Part shown: piece after piece, positions 25,243 through 33,448 of the stretch
Numbering within the stretch: position 1 is the first letter of the stretch
Layout of the letters: every line of letters starts with the position of its first letter
Assembly: GCF_003003125.1 (NCBI RefSeq)
Contig: NZ_PVTZ01000001.1
Coordinates: forward strand, 372,001 to 436,000
Direction: 5' to 3'
Source: Laceyella sediminis
GTDB taxonomy: Bacteria > Bacillota > Bacilli > Thermoactinomycetales > Thermoactinomycetaceae
DNA: 64,000 nt
The notes under the pieces: generated by a model
Told to the model about the DNA's origin: nothing
Database searches by the model: none
The model's input: only the letters and a program-made list of their open reading frames with translations
Position numbers and translations under genes: made by a program

Positions 25243-25287
25243 ACACAAAAGGAACGGCCCTCATCACGAGGGCCGTTCCTTTTGTGT
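25243..25287. terminator. Perfect bidirectional terminator
   Basis: Two perfectly complementary 20-base arms (starting ACACAAAAGGAACGG) with a 5-base loop, between a plus-strand lipoprotein gene and a minus-strand micro-gene. Confidence 0.9.
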
Positions 25288-25425
25288 TCAGTCCTCCTTC
25301 ACCCGCTCTGGCGCGTGAGGTTCTTCGCGGCGGAGCGGCTCGGGCTCTTGGGGAGTCATGATTTCCGGCAACGGAGGTTGATATATCTCCGGCTCGGTAA
25401 GCGGTGTCAGATCGGGGATTCTCAT
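25288..25425 (-). CDS. Pro/Glu-rich micro-protein, 45 aa
   Basis: A 45-codon frame with ATG after GAGGAGGAGAACGC, its stop abutting the perfect terminator. The peptide is rich in Pro and Glu (RIPDLTPLTEPEIYQPPLPE; PQEPEPLRREEPHAP) and must be largely extended or disordered. No family is recognised. The neighbour upstream on the same strand is a coat-like protein, so a spore-associated role is possible but only by location. Confidence 0.6.
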   Translation of the reverse strand: MRIPDLTPLTEPEIYQPPLPEIMTPQEPEPLRREEPHAPERVKED

Positions 25426-25550
25426 GTTGCGTTCTCCTCCTCGTTTAAAGTTCTGTCGGTAGTTTCCCCTCTCATAAGCCGTTTACCGAGGCATCTTTTT
25501 CCAAATTACTCAGCAAGCAAGACGACCTATAACCGTTCCTATTATTTTCG

Positions 25551-25913
25551 CTATTCTTTCCCCTTCTGATTTTGCTCTTGCTTGCGGTAGGCTCGAATCC
25601 AAGGAGATTCAGGAGATTCAGGAGATTCCCACACCGGAGAGTAGTAACCCGGCGGCCTATAACTTCCCTGTCCTGGTGGCATCATAGGAGTAGTCGGTTG
25701 ATAAACCGGATTCGGCGCATATGGCATTCCCCATGGCCACATGGGAACCATTGGCGATACCGGGTGCGGGACGACATGGGCCATCGGGCCACCGCAACAC
25801 CCCGACGTCATCGGCATGGGTGAATAATGGTAGTGATGATGAGGCGGCGTGCCATGCACATGCGCTCCCTCATAATAAGGCCGGAAATAGGGGGGAACAG
25901 CTTGATTATGCAT
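25551..25913 (-). CDS. His/Pro/Tyr/Met-rich spore-coat-like protein
   Basis: A 120-residue protein starting at ATG 25913 (AAAGGAGG at 8 bases). It is dominated by Pro, His, Tyr, Met and Gly (HGTPPHHHYHYSPMPM; GCCGGPMAHVVPHPVSPMVP), with no hydrophobic core. Composition and the CCGG motif resemble CotD and other inner-coat proteins of spores. Three direct copies of a 9-base unit near the 3' end encode a Glu-Ser-Pro repeat. Assignment as coat protein is inference from composition. Confidence 0.6.
   Translation of the reverse strand: MHNQAVPPYFRPYYEGAHVHGTPPHHHYHYSPMPMTSGCCGGPMAHVVPHPVSPMVPMWPWGMPYAPNPVYQPTTPMMPPGQGSYRPPGYYSPVWESPESPESPWIRAYRKQEQNQKGKE
25602..25628 (+). repeat. 9-bp triplet repeat in the coat-like gene
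   Basis: AGGAGATTC occurs three times in direct tandem. On the minus strand it encodes (Glu-Ser-Pro)3 in the 25551-25913 protein, a likely length-variable tract. Confidence 0.85.
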
Positions 25914-26002
25914 TAAAAATCCTCCTTTATCCAATCATTCCTCAGTTCACCCTATGCCGAATCAAGCTTGTCTTATGTCAAACGGAGAAGGAGCGCAGGT
26001 CA

Positions 26003-27361
26003 ATGAACAAGGGAGCCCAGGAATCGGAACGCCTGCTCAACCATCTGCGGCGCAAAGACAAAGCCGCTTTCCGTCTGCTGGTGGAGGAAATGCAACCCTA
26101 CGACCTTGAACAGTTCTTTCTCCGCCTCAACGAATTTGAACGGCGCCGTTTCTTGTACTTATTGGAAACCGAAGAAGTAGCCACGCTGTTGGAAGAATGC
26201 GATCTCCATACGCAACGCCACATCATCAACAGCCTTGGAAAACACCAAATCGCCGACGTTTTGGCACTGATGTCGCGGGATGACGTGGTTGATCTGTTGG
26301 GAAGCATGGAAAGCGCAGAGCGAACAAACTTGCTCACGCAAATGGAACACCGTGAAGCGGCCAAGGTTCGCGCTTTGCTCGATTATCCGGAGGACAGTGC
26401 GGGCGGGTTGATGACAGACGAATTCGTCAGCATCCATCCCAAAGCGAGTGTACAAGATGCAGTCAGCTTGTTGCGCCGCAAAGCAGAGGAGTCGGAAACG
26501 ATTTATTATCTTTATGTCCAGCAAGCAGATGGAACGCTGGTGGGGGTTTTATCGCTGAGGGAATTGATTTTAGCTGAGCCAGACCAGTCCATTGAAGAAA
26601 TCATGGTGGAACGGGTGATATCTGTTCCGGTGAACATGGATCAAGAAGAAGTGGCCCGCATTATGAGCCGCTATCATTTCTTGGCTCTACCAGTAATTGA
26701 CCCGGCCCGGCGGTTGCTCGGCATCGTGACGGTCGACGACATCATCGACGTGCTGATTCAAGAAGCGGAGGAGGATATCCAGCACCTGTCGGGATTAACT
26801 TCCGGCTTGGATGAACAAGCCGTCTCCTCTTGGCGTTCGGCGCAAAAACGAATTCCATGGCTGATGCTGTTGTTGGCCATCGGCTTGGCAACCGCCAATT
26901 TAATCAATCTATTTCAGCCGACAATCGCCGCGGTACCAGCGCTTACCGCTTTCATGCCGATGGTAGCGGGCATGACCGGCAATGCTGCCACGCAATCTTT
27001 GGCCTTGATAATCCAACGACTCCCTCACGAACGGACTGGTGTTCCGTTCGTGGCAAAAATGTTAAAGCAAGAAGGGTTAGCGGGGTTGCTCGTAAGCATG
27101 GTTTGCAGTTTTCTGTTCGTTCTTTTGGTTGCATTAGCCTTTCATCAACCTCGTCTGGGCCTGGTCATCGGCGGCGCGATGTTTGCCACCCTGTTATTGG
27201 GCACCTTAATCGGGACGTTGATCCCGTTGTTGCTCAACCGTATGAACATTGATCCCACGGCTGCTTCCGGGCCAGTGATCACCACGTTAAACGATATCTT
27301 GTCTCTGTTGATCTACTTTGGCTTGGCCACGCTATTCATCGATCAACTTACACATCCGTAA
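26003..27361 (+). CDS. mgtE: Magnesium transporter MgtE
   Basis: A 452-residue Mg2+ channel. An N-terminal superhelical MgtE_N domain (about 15-125, LNEFERRRFLYLLE) is followed by two CBS domains (about 140-255, with DYPEDSAGGLMTDEFVS linking them) that sense cytoplasmic Mg2+. A plug helix (EEDIQHLSGL) and five membrane helices (about 285-450) with conserved pore segment FMPMVAGMTGNAATQSLALI close the protein. ATG 26003 follows GAAGGAGCGCAGG; the open frame upstream overlaps the divergent coat-like gene and is not coding. No M-box riboswitch fits in the short upstream gap. A CorC/HlyC-like gene follows 15 bases later, probably in the same transcript. Confidence 0.95.
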   Translation: MNKGAQESERLLNHLRRKDKAAFRLLVEEMQPYDLEQFFLRLNEFERRRFLYLLETEEVATLLEECDLHTQRHIINSLGKHQIADVLALMSRDDVVDLLGSMESAERTNLLTQMEHREAAKVRALLDYPEDSAGGLMTDEFVSIHPKASVQDAVSLLRRKAEESETIYYLYVQQADGTLVGVLSLRELILAEPDQSIEEIMVERVISVPVNMDQEEVARIMSRYHFLALPVIDPARRLLGIVTVDDIIDVLIQEAEEDIQHLSGLTSGLDEQAVSSWRSAQKRIPWLMLLLAIGLATANLINLFQPTIAAVPALTAFMPMVAGMTGNAATQSLALIIQRLPHERTGVPFVAKMLKQEGLAGLLVSMVCSFLFVLLVALAFHQPRLGLVIGGAMFATLLLGTLIGTLIPLLLNRMNIDPTAASGPVITTLNDILSLLIYFGLATLFIDQLTHP

Positions 27362-27376
27362 GGGGGTGAATCTTCC

Positions 27377-28711
27377 TTGGCTACCGATATTCTGACGTTT
27401 TTGTCACAAATGGCGATGATCCTATTTTTGGTTTTGCTAAACGGCTTTTTTGTGGCATCCGAGTTTGCCATTGTCAAAGTGAGACACACCCGGATCGCAC
27501 AATTGAGCGAAGAAGGGCATCACCGCGCGAAAACGGCGCAAAAAATATTGGCTGATTTGGATGCCTACCTGTCCGCGACCCAATTGGGAATCACATTAGC
27601 TTCACTCGGTTTGGGTTGGATTGGTGAGCCTTACTTGGCCCATTTACTCACTCCCGCGCTTGCTTGGCTGGGAATCACCAAACCGCTCATCCATGTGGTT
27701 TCCTTTGTGCTCGCCTTTTCCATCATCACTTTCCTACATATCGTCCTTGGGGAGATGGCACCGAAGTCATTGGCGATTCGCCGAGCAGAAGCCACTGCCT
27801 TGTGGACGGCCAAGCCGTTGCACTGGTTTTTCGTCATTTTTAAACCGACCATCTGGCTCTTAAACGGTGCGGCCAACCTTATTTTGAAATGGATTGGCGT
27901 AGAATTGGTGCCCGATCAGCAACAAGCTCATACAGAAGAAGAAATTCGGATGTTAGTAGAGCAAAGCCATAAAAGCGGAATCATCGACCAAACCGAGCTG
28001 TCCCTGTTTGACAATATTTTTGATTTTACCAACCGGATCGCCAGGGAAGTGATGGTTCCCCGCGTGAACATGGTTTGCCTGTATCGGGATCGCTCTTTGG
28101 AAGAAAACCTGGACATCATCCAGAAAAGCCCCTTCACCCGTTATCCCCTGTGTCACAAAGACAAAGACGACATCCTGGGTATCATTCACATTCGCGATGT
28201 GTACAACGATATCGTCAACCAGAAGGTTCCGGTGTTAACTGAGGTAGCGCGTCCACCCGTTTACGTCCCAGAAGGGATGGAAATCAAAGATGTCTTGCGC
28301 ACCCTGCAAAAACATCACACTGAACTCGCCATCATCATTGATGAATTCGGCGGAACGGCGGGTCTGATCACGATTGAAGATATTGTTGAGGAGATTGTCG
28401 GGGAGATTCAAGACGAATTTGACAACGAACAGCCCTTTTTTCAACAAAAAGGGGACGAAACATCGATTTCCGCCCAACTGTTGATCGAAGAAGTAAATGA
28501 ACATTTTCACATCGCCATCGAAGATGAGGACAATGATACGATCGGCGGATGGTTTTTTTCCCAGTTGCAGGAAATACCCAAGACCGGCTCCGCGATTGAA
28601 GCCCACGGACACCGCTTTTCCGTGCAGGAAATGGAAGGCAGGCGCGTGACCCGCATCTTGGTCAAACCCCTACCGCCCGCAGCCGAACCAACCGCGTCGC
28701 CGGAAGACTAG
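27377..28711 (+). CDS. CNNM/CorC-HlyC-type divalent-cation transporter
   Basis: A 444-residue protein: a DUF21 membrane domain (about 1-190, four hydrophobic segments, LNGFFVASEFAIVKV at the start), a CBS pair (about 205-335, with TRYPLCHKDKDDILGIIHIRDV and IIDEFGGTAGLITIEDI), and a CorC_HlyC domain (about 350-432). The family exports or transports Mg2+ and related ions; Bacillus MpfA is a Mg2+ exporter of this type. The start is a TTG after AAGGGGGTGA. Pairing with mgtE in one operon suggests a Mg2+ uptake and release pair. The end lies three bases before the convergent subtilisin stop. Confidence 0.92.
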   Translation: MATDILTFLSQMAMILFLVLLNGFFVASEFAIVKVRHTRIAQLSEEGHHRAKTAQKILADLDAYLSATQLGITLASLGLGWIGEPYLAHLLTPALAWLGITKPLIHVVSFVLAFSIITFLHIVLGEMAPKSLAIRRAEATALWTAKPLHWFFVIFKPTIWLLNGAANLILKWIGVELVPDQQQAHTEEEIRMLVEQSHKSGIIDQTELSLFDNIFDFTNRIAREVMVPRVNMVCLYRDRSLEENLDIIQKSPFTRYPLCHKDKDDILGIIHIRDVYNDIVNQKVPVLTEVARPPVYVPEGMEIKDVLRTLQKHHTELAIIIDEFGGTAGLITIEDIVEEIVGEIQDEFDNEQPFFQQKGDETSISAQLLIEEVNEHFHIAIEDEDNDTIGGWFFSQLQEIPKTGSAIEAHGHRFSVQEMEGRRVTRILVKPLPPAAEPTASPED

Positions 28712-29754
28712 ATTTGTGCCAATCCCCTGCCGGTATAAGGGTCCACGCCGCGCGGAGGCAAATCGATTGCCCGGGCGAACAGCAAATTTTTGAGCACCGT
28801 CGCTGGCACGCGCGGATACGCCGCTCGATACACCGCCAGTACACCGGTCACATGAGCGGCTGCCATGGAAGTGCCACTCAGTACGGCATACCGTTGGTTG
28901 GCGTACGTGCTTAAAATCTGCGAACCCGGCGCGGCGATATCCACCTTGCCCGTGGCTGAATAAGAGGCTCTCCGATTGGCTCTCGTCAAAGCCGCAACCG
29001 AGATCACGGACGGGATGCGGGCAGGAATCTCGACCGTGTCCCCGCTACCAGACGGGTTGCCTGCATTGCCGGCGGCAGCTACAACTAAAATGTCGCGGTT
29101 GGTGGCCGCTTGAATTACTTGCGTCAATGCAGTCGGAATGATCATGCCACCGCTGATGCTGATATTGAGAATGTGCATGCCATTGTCAATCGCCCATTCA
29201 ATCCCCTTGATCAGATTGTTAATTGTGCCGCTTCCGTTGCGGTCTAACACCTTCACCGCATACAGGGATACCTTTGGCGCGATGCCCACCACACCAAATT
29301 GATTGTTCAGCGCGCCGATCACCCCAGCGATATGAGTGCCATGCCCATTGTCATCCTGCGGATAGCGATTGGGTTCGACAATATTGATTCCCCCTTTGAT
29401 ATTGCCCGCCAAATCGGGGTGCAACAAGTCGATCCCGGTATCCAATATCGCCACCCGCACCCCTTCCCCCTGATTGGGGCGTCCATTTCCGATGACACGG
29501 GTGATGTTCCAAGGGGAGATCTGGCGGGATGCCGCACGCCGTTGGTTGGATATCCGCGCTTTCGCCAACACCCGTTCTACCTTGAAATATGGCAGGGTCA
29601 GGCTCATTTGCGCCACCAATGGCCGGGGGCGTCGCGTTTTTTTGGAGGAGGAAGCGTTCAGCCTCTCTTGGCAGCTGACCGTTTCCATCGCGTCTTCCGC
29701 TGGCTCAGCCGTCAAATCGGCAAGGTCCACTCTCTGCCAATGATTCGCTAACAT
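28708..29754 (-). CDS. Intracellular subtilisin-like serine protease
   Basis: A 348-residue S8 peptidase without signal peptide. The catalytic triad is Asp105 (AILDTGID), His138 (NGHGTHIAG) and Ser296 (SGTSMAAAH), with the oxyanion Asn230 in VAAAGN. The N-terminal extension of about 95 residues contains SLTLPYF, reminiscent of the LIPY-type propeptide motif of intracellular subtilisins, then a basic linker (RRPRPL). In Bacillus such proteases turn over protein in stationary phase. The ribosome binding site AAAGGGGTGAT is buried in the 3' arm of a perfect 13-bp hairpin (29758-29794), so translation or upstream readthrough may be controlled. Confidence 0.9.
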   Translation of the reverse strand: MLANHWQRVDLADLTAEPAEDAMETVSCQERLNASSSKKTRRPRPLVAQMSLTLPYFKVERVLAKARISNQRRAASRQISPWNITRVIGNGRPNQGEGVRVAILDTGIDLLHPDLAGNIKGGINIVEPNRYPQDDNGHGTHIAGVIGALNNQFGVVGIAPKVSLYAVKVLDRNGSGTINNLIKGIEWAIDNGMHILNISISGGMIIPTALTQVIQAATNRDILVVAAAGNAGNPSGSGDTVEIPARIPSVISVAALTRANRRASYSATGKVDIAAPGSQILSTYANQRYAVLSGTSMAAAHVTGVLAVYRAAYPRVPATVLKNLLFARAIDLPPRGVDPYTGRGLAQI

Positions 29755-29757
29755 AAT

Positions 29758-29794
29758 ATCACCCCTTTATCCTAGTTATGAATAAAGGGGTGAT
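29758..29794 (-). promoter_or_regulatory. Hairpin sequestering the subtilisin ribosome binding site
   Basis: On the transcript strand, ATCACCCCTTTAT (5' arm) pairs perfectly with ATAAAGGGGTGAT (3' arm) across an 11-base loop. The 3' arm holds the complete ribosome binding site of the protease gene, three bases before the ATG. No T-run follows on this strand, so it is not a normal terminator of the upstream gene. Confidence 0.65.
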
Positions 29795-29829
29795 TTTGCT
29801 TGGATTCTACTCCAAAGAACCGTTGATTT

Positions 29830-30015
29830 TCAGTTTTCATCCTGCCCATTTTCCGTCCGCTTTTTAGGCGCCCTACCTGCTTTACGCACTGCTTCCTTCA
29901 GCAAAAACTCAATTTGCCCGTTGACACTACGAAATTCATCGGCTGCCCATTTCTCAAGTGAGTCATAGAGTTGCTGATCGATCCGAAGGAGAAAGCGTTT
30001 TTTGCTTGCACTCAT
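29830..30015 (-). CDS. Arc/MetJ-type ribbon-helix-helix protein
   Basis: A 61-residue basic protein with the ribbon-helix-helix pattern: beta strand KKRFLLRID, helix [14 protein letters not shown], and helix [16 protein letters not shown]. The ATG overlaps the stop of the SPFH gene (ATGA), so the two are translationally coupled. Arc-type proteins of this short form often accompany SPFH genes in Bacilli. It may be a repressor of its own operon, but no operator was found. The C-terminal tail is hydrophilic ([11 protein letters not shown]). Confidence 0.8.
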   Translation of the reverse strand: MSASKKRFLLRIDQQLYDSLEKWAADEFRSVNGQIEFLLKEAVRKAGRAPKKRTENGQDEN

Positions 30016-30869
30016 GAATACAGCGAACCGGTGTTGATCACCGGAGTCGTTTCTCCTTCAGAAACCAAAGCCACCAACAGGTTATTGACCATTGCCGCTT
30101 TTCTCTCTTCGTCCAACTCCACTACTCCTTGCTGTTCCAACTCTTGCAAAGCCATCTTAACCATACCCATCGCCCCTTCGACAATTTGCTTGCGGGCGGC
30201 GACTACCGCTTGCGCTTGCTGGCGCCGCAACATCGCCTGAGCGATCTCTGGCGCATACGCCAAGTGGCTGATTCGAGCTTCCAACACTTCCACACCAGCA
30301 ATTTCCAAGCGTTCTTGCAATTCCTCGCGCAATGTTTCTACTACGTCTTCCGGCGCCCCCCGCAATGATGGATTGCCTTCTTCATGACTGTCATAAGGAT
30401 ACCGGCTAGCCAGCGTCCGAATCGCCGTTTCACTCTGCACATCGACAAACGCGCTGAAGTTCTCCACATCAAACACAGCTTTGGCCGTATCCACTACACG
30501 CCACACGATCACGGCGCCGATGACAATCGGATTCCCATCCGCATCGTTCACTTTAATCTTGTCGCTGTGGAAATTGCGCACCCGCAGAGAAAGCTTTTTG
30601 CGGCCCACCAGCGGATTAGTCCAGTAAAACCCATCATTTCGAATCGTCCCCACATAACGGCCGAAAAACGTTAACACATGGGCTTCATTCGGCTGGATTA
30701 AACCAAACCCGTTGGCGCAAATGAGCACCACTGCGATGCAGGTAATGCCCAGGGCCAAATTTTCCATCCCAAAGATCAAGATGAGGCCTGCCCCCAATAA
30801 AATTAATTCAATGAGCAGAAAGAGAAATCCGTTCATTTGGAACGCTTTTTTTTCTCTGATATTATTCAC
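30012..30869 (-). CDS. SPFH/Band 7 membrane protein
   Basis: A 285-residue protein. Two N-terminal membrane helices (about 12-32 and 35-55) are followed by a prohibitin/stomatin-type Band 7 domain (about 60-235, [59 protein letters not shown]). These proteins form large membrane rings that organise lipid microdomains and modulate membrane proteases. The start is a GTG at 30869 behind AAAGGAG. The gene is the head of a two-gene unit with the overlapping ribbon-helix-helix gene. Confidence 0.88.
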   Translation of the reverse strand: MNNIREKKAFQMNGFLFLLIELILLGAGLILIFGMENLALGITCIAVVLICANGFGLIQPNEAHVLTFFGRYVGTIRNDGFYWTNPLVGRKKLSLRVRNFHSDKIKVNDADGNPIVIGAVIVWRVVDTAKAVFDVENFSAFVDVQSETAIRTLASRYPYDSHEEGNPSLRGAPEDVVETLREELQERLEIAGVEVLEARISHLAYAPEIAQAMLRRQQAQAVVAARKQIVEGAMGMVKMALQELEQQGVVELDEERKAAMVNNLLVALVSEGETTPVINTGSLYS

Positions 30870-30932
30870 GCGTCAACAACTCCTTTTTTTCAGAAATTTA
30901 ATATTGTTATATTCATATGATATCACATTGAT

Positions 30933-30982
30933 AACAAAAAGACATCCCCCCAAATTGATTTTTGGCAAGGATGCTTTTTGTT
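30933..30982 (-). terminator. Terminator after the GDSL hydrolase gene
   Basis: AACAAAAAG-ACATCC and GGATG-CTTTTTGTT arms with one bulge; the T-run is in the closing arm. It begins at the stop of the minus-strand gene at 30983. Confidence 0.75.
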
Positions 30983-31633
30983 TCACACCGGGGCGTGGAC
31001 CGTTCCGGATTCCCCAGCCACTGATTGGATAGCCAATTTGGCTAATTCGTCATGTCCTACTTGATTGGGATGCACTTCATCGAAAAAATAATCGTGTCGA
31101 TGCAAGAAGACATCGTAGGGGTTGAAAAATTGACAACCCACTTCCTCACAAATTTTGGCATAGGAGCGGTTCATCATCTGCACAATCGCCGCGCTGGTTT
31201 GAAATCCCCATTCATAGGCGGGAGGAGGCAGATAAAATCCCATCAAGCTAATTCTCGATGACGGGTTATTCATGGCGATGATGGATAAGATGGATTTCAC
31301 GCGATCGATGATTTGCCTCGATGTATTCAACAAATCTCTTAACCCGAAATGACCGCGCTCATATAGCTCGATAAAGTCACACCCGCCGGTGGTTACCGAA
31401 ATATGGGTCATTTTAGGAAATAGCTTGTGCATGCCGGGGCTGTTAACCAAACTCAACAATTCCTCCGACGTCATTCCCGATACACCCCAATTTCGCATAT
31501 GGCACCGATCCGAATGCTTGATATGCTGGAAGAATTGGGACACGAAACTCTTAGTTGGGCTTTCCGCCCCAATTCCTTCCGTTAATGAATCTCCCAATGC
31601 CAAGTAAGAAACAGGCTTAATACCTTCCCGCAT
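30983..31633 (-). CDS. SGNH/GDSL-family lipase/esterase
   Basis: A 216-residue protein with the four SGNH blocks: ALGDSLTEGIG (nucleophile Ser), NWGVSGMT (Gly), TTGGCDF (in place of the Asn block) and FFDEVHPNQVGHDEL (Asp-His pair). It has no signal peptide, so it acts in the cytosol or is delivered during sporulation. ATG 31633 is preferred because AAGGGGGGAG precedes it. It overlaps the 3' end of spoVAD by 17 bases, so it is coupled to that sporulation gene. The substrate is unknown; a lipid or peptidoglycan ester in the forespore would fit. Confidence 0.8.
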   Translation of the reverse strand: MREGIKPVSYLALGDSLTEGIGAESPTKSFVSQFFQHIKHSDRCHMRNWGVSGMTSEELLSLVNSPGMHKLFPKMTHISVTTGGCDFIELYERGHFGLRDLLNTSRQIIDRVKSILSIIAMNNPSSRISLMGFYLPPPAYEWGFQTSAAIVQMMNRSYAKICEEVGCQFFNPYDVFLHRHDYFFDEVHPNQVGHDELAKLAIQSVAGESGTVHAPV

Positions 31634-32660
31634 CTGTTTGTTCTCCCCCCTTTTCATTCTCGAACACCACCGCATGGGCAATGCATGGGATCGATTCCCC
31701 CTGCTGGTAAGAGATTGGACTTAAGAGCGCGCCTGTGGCCACCACCAGTATCCGCTGGTATTTGCCGACACACATTTCATGTAGCAAATGCCCATAAGTG
31801 ACAACCGCGCTGCTGGCACACCCGCTTCCGCCGGCAAAAGTGTCCTGTTCCGAGGTATAGATCATCAATCCGCAATCTTGGAAACGCTCCCCCATAACAT
31901 AGCCGGCTTTCTCCAGCAGTTCGCGAGCGATGGGCAAACCAACGGAGGCTAGATCTCCAGTGACGATCAGGTCATAATCTTTGGGTGAGCGTCCCGTGTC
32001 CTGAAAATGCTTTTGGATCGTGTCCGCCGCTGCAGGGGCCATGGCCGATCCCATATCAAACGGATCTTTGATCCCCATATCCTGCACACTGCCGATCGTG
32101 GCATGGGTGATCCGCGGACCTTGGTGAGCCGAGCCCACTACACAAGCTCCCGCACCCGTCACTGTCCACTGCGCCGTATCAGGCTTTTGCCCCCCGTATT
32201 CTGTGGGATATCGATATTGTTTCTCGGCGGTGCAATTGTGGCTGCTGACCGCCGCTACCGCATACTTAGCAAAACCTGCATCCACCAATGCCGCCGCTAA
32301 TGTCAGGGACAACATAGAAGTAGAGCAGGCGCCGTACACTCCCATAAACGGTATTTGGTTCGTCTTGGCCGTAAAGGAGGAGGAGATGTTTTGATTCAAC
32401 AAATCCCCAGCCAAGAACACATCGATTTCTCGCTCTGTAAGCCCGGCTTTATGTATGGCGATGGTCACCGCATCTTCCATCATGGTGCGCTCCGCTTTTT
32501 CCCACGTGTCCTGCCCCGCGTACAAATCGGGGTAAATCCGGTCGTAACTATCTTTGAGCTTCCCTTCCCCTTCCATAGGGCCCACCGTGGCCGCACTGGA
32601 CAAGACATGAACATGATTTGCGAATTTCCAAGTGCATTGCCCGATTTTGTTACTCGCCAT
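31617..32660 (-). CDS. spoVAD: Stage V sporulation protein AD
   Basis: A 347-residue thiolase-fold protein of the SpoVAD family. Signatures include SAATVGPMEGEG, LAGDLLNQNISSSF, PFMGVYGACSTSMLSL, HNCTAEKQYRYPTEYGGQ and FAGGSGCASSAVVTYGH. SpoVAD binds dipicolinic acid and works with SpoVAC and SpoVAEb to move it into the forespore and out on germination. Here no spoVAC or spoVAE is adjacent: the neighbours are a 29-codon micro-ORF upstream and a GDSL hydrolase overlapping downstream. It may be a stand-alone or second spoVAD copy. The start has AAGGGGAAGAG. Confidence 0.95.
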   Translation of the reverse strand: MASNKIGQCTWKFANHVHVLSSAATVGPMEGEGKLKDSYDRIYPDLYAGQDTWEKAERTMMEDAVTIAIHKAGLTEREIDVFLAGDLLNQNISSSFTAKTNQIPFMGVYGACSTSMLSLTLAAALVDAGFAKYAVAAVSSHNCTAEKQYRYPTEYGGQKPDTAQWTVTGAGACVVGSAHQGPRITHATIGSVQDMGIKDPFDMGSAMAPAAADTIQKHFQDTGRSPKDYDLIVTGDLASVGLPIARELLEKAGYVMGERFQDCGLMIYTSEQDTFAGGSGCASSAVVTYGHLLHEMCVGKYQRILVVATGALLSPISYQQGESIPCIAHAVVFENEKGGEQTDAGRY

Positions 32661-32709
32661 GGTTCTCTTCCCCTTATTTGGTAATCAAGTCGAATGTCAT
32701 GCGGGTCAT

Positions 32710-32799
32710 TCAAAAGATAAAGGCGATCCCCGTCCCCATCACCTTTATCGCAAACGCGCTGGCTAAGAACGCATTTCCTTTGAGGCCATCGTTTCCCAT
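32710..32799 (-). CDS. Candidate 29-aa hydrophobic peptide upstream of spoVAD
   Basis: A 29-codon frame starts with ATG 8 bases after AGAGG and ends 50 bases before spoVAD. The peptide is short, hydrophilic for nine residues (MGNDGLKGN) and then hydrophobic to the end (AFLASAFAIKV ... AFIF), enough for one membrane span or an amphipathic helix. Spore genes of this size are known in Bacillus (for example spoVM), but this sequence does not match any I recognise. It could be a leader of spoVAD. Confidence 0.4.
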   Translation of the reverse strand: MGNDGLKGNAFLASAFAIKVMGTGIAFIF

Positions 32800-32847
32800 T
32801 CCCTCGTCCTCTTTTTTATCGTGCAGTTTTCCATTTGTCTTTATGCA

Positions 32848-32880
32848 CAAAAAAAGGACACCCTGTCTAGAGTGTCCCTT
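32848..32880 (-). terminator. Terminator of the cupin gene
   Basis: GGACAC / GTGTCC stem, extended by AAA/TTT pairs, followed by T8 on the minus strand. Confidence 0.8.
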
Positions 32881-32885
32881 TGTTT

Positions 32886-33233
32886 TTATGCGGTTGTTTC
32901 CGCTTGTGAAAAATGGTGCGCGGCATCCACTTTTTTGGCTGAACACACCAGCAGATTGCATCCTTCCTCTGTTTCCAGCGTTTGGGTGTGATTGAACGGG
33001 GTGAAAAAATAATCGCCTTCATTCAATTCAAACTGGCCGATTTTCACCCGTCCATTGACCACGTAGATTTGTTCGCCCCCATGATGTCCATGCATGGGGA
33101 AACGGCTCCCCGGCTCCATTTTTAGCACTAAGCTGTATTCGTCCGCCTCTTTGCGCAAATACGACATTGAAACGCCAGAGCCAACTTGAATATAATCGCG
33201 TTCATTGCGCCGGATTAAGTAGATTTTGTTCAC
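32886..33233 (-). CDS. Cupin-domain protein
   Basis: A 115-residue single-domain cupin. Motif 1 is PMHGHHGGEQIYVVNG with the metal-ligand histidines and Glu, and motif 2 is GDYFFTPFNHTQTL with the third His. Cupins of this size bind metal and act as isomerases, dioxygenases or sensors. No substrate can be assigned. The GTG start at 33233 has a weak ribosome binding site (GGGGG followed by a T-run), and a start at MSYLRKEA, 22 codons later, is possible. Confidence 0.78.
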   Translation of the reverse strand: MNKIYLIRRNERDYIQVGSGVSMSYLRKEADEYSLVLKMEPGSRFPMHGHHGGEQIYVVNGRVKIGQFELNEGDYFFTPFNHTQTLETEEGCNLLVCSAKKVDAAHHFSQAETTA

Positions 33234-33413
33234 TTAAAAAACCCCCAACTTTCCTTTTTTGCTCCTCTAGTTCTTTACAACCATCAAGCTGGGTTGGCCG
33301 CCGTTCACAAGCGTCTTCCTGCTGGTTCGCGCTTGCGAACCGCAACGTTCCATCTTTACCCAATCTAATAACCCTTTTCTGCACTATTCAAACCATTTAT
33401 GTCACTAAAAACG

Positions 33414-33445
33414 AAAAAAGGCCACCAGCCGGAGCCGGTAGCCTG
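33414..33445 (-). terminator. Terminator of the CBS gene
   Basis: An 11-bp stem built from AGGCTACCGGC and GCTGGTGGCCT (two G-T pairs, 3-base loop), followed by T6 on the minus strand. Confidence 0.8.
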
Positions 33446-33448
33446 CTA

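Noticed and set aside
25935-26002. Possible M-box magnesium riboswitch ahead of mgtE
   Set aside because: Only about 70 bases separate the divergent gene from mgtE, too short for an M-box, and its conserved sequence is not present.
33202-33384. A 60-codon minus-strand frame upstream of the cupin gene
   Set aside because: Overlaps the cupin start, begins with GTG without a ribosome binding site.
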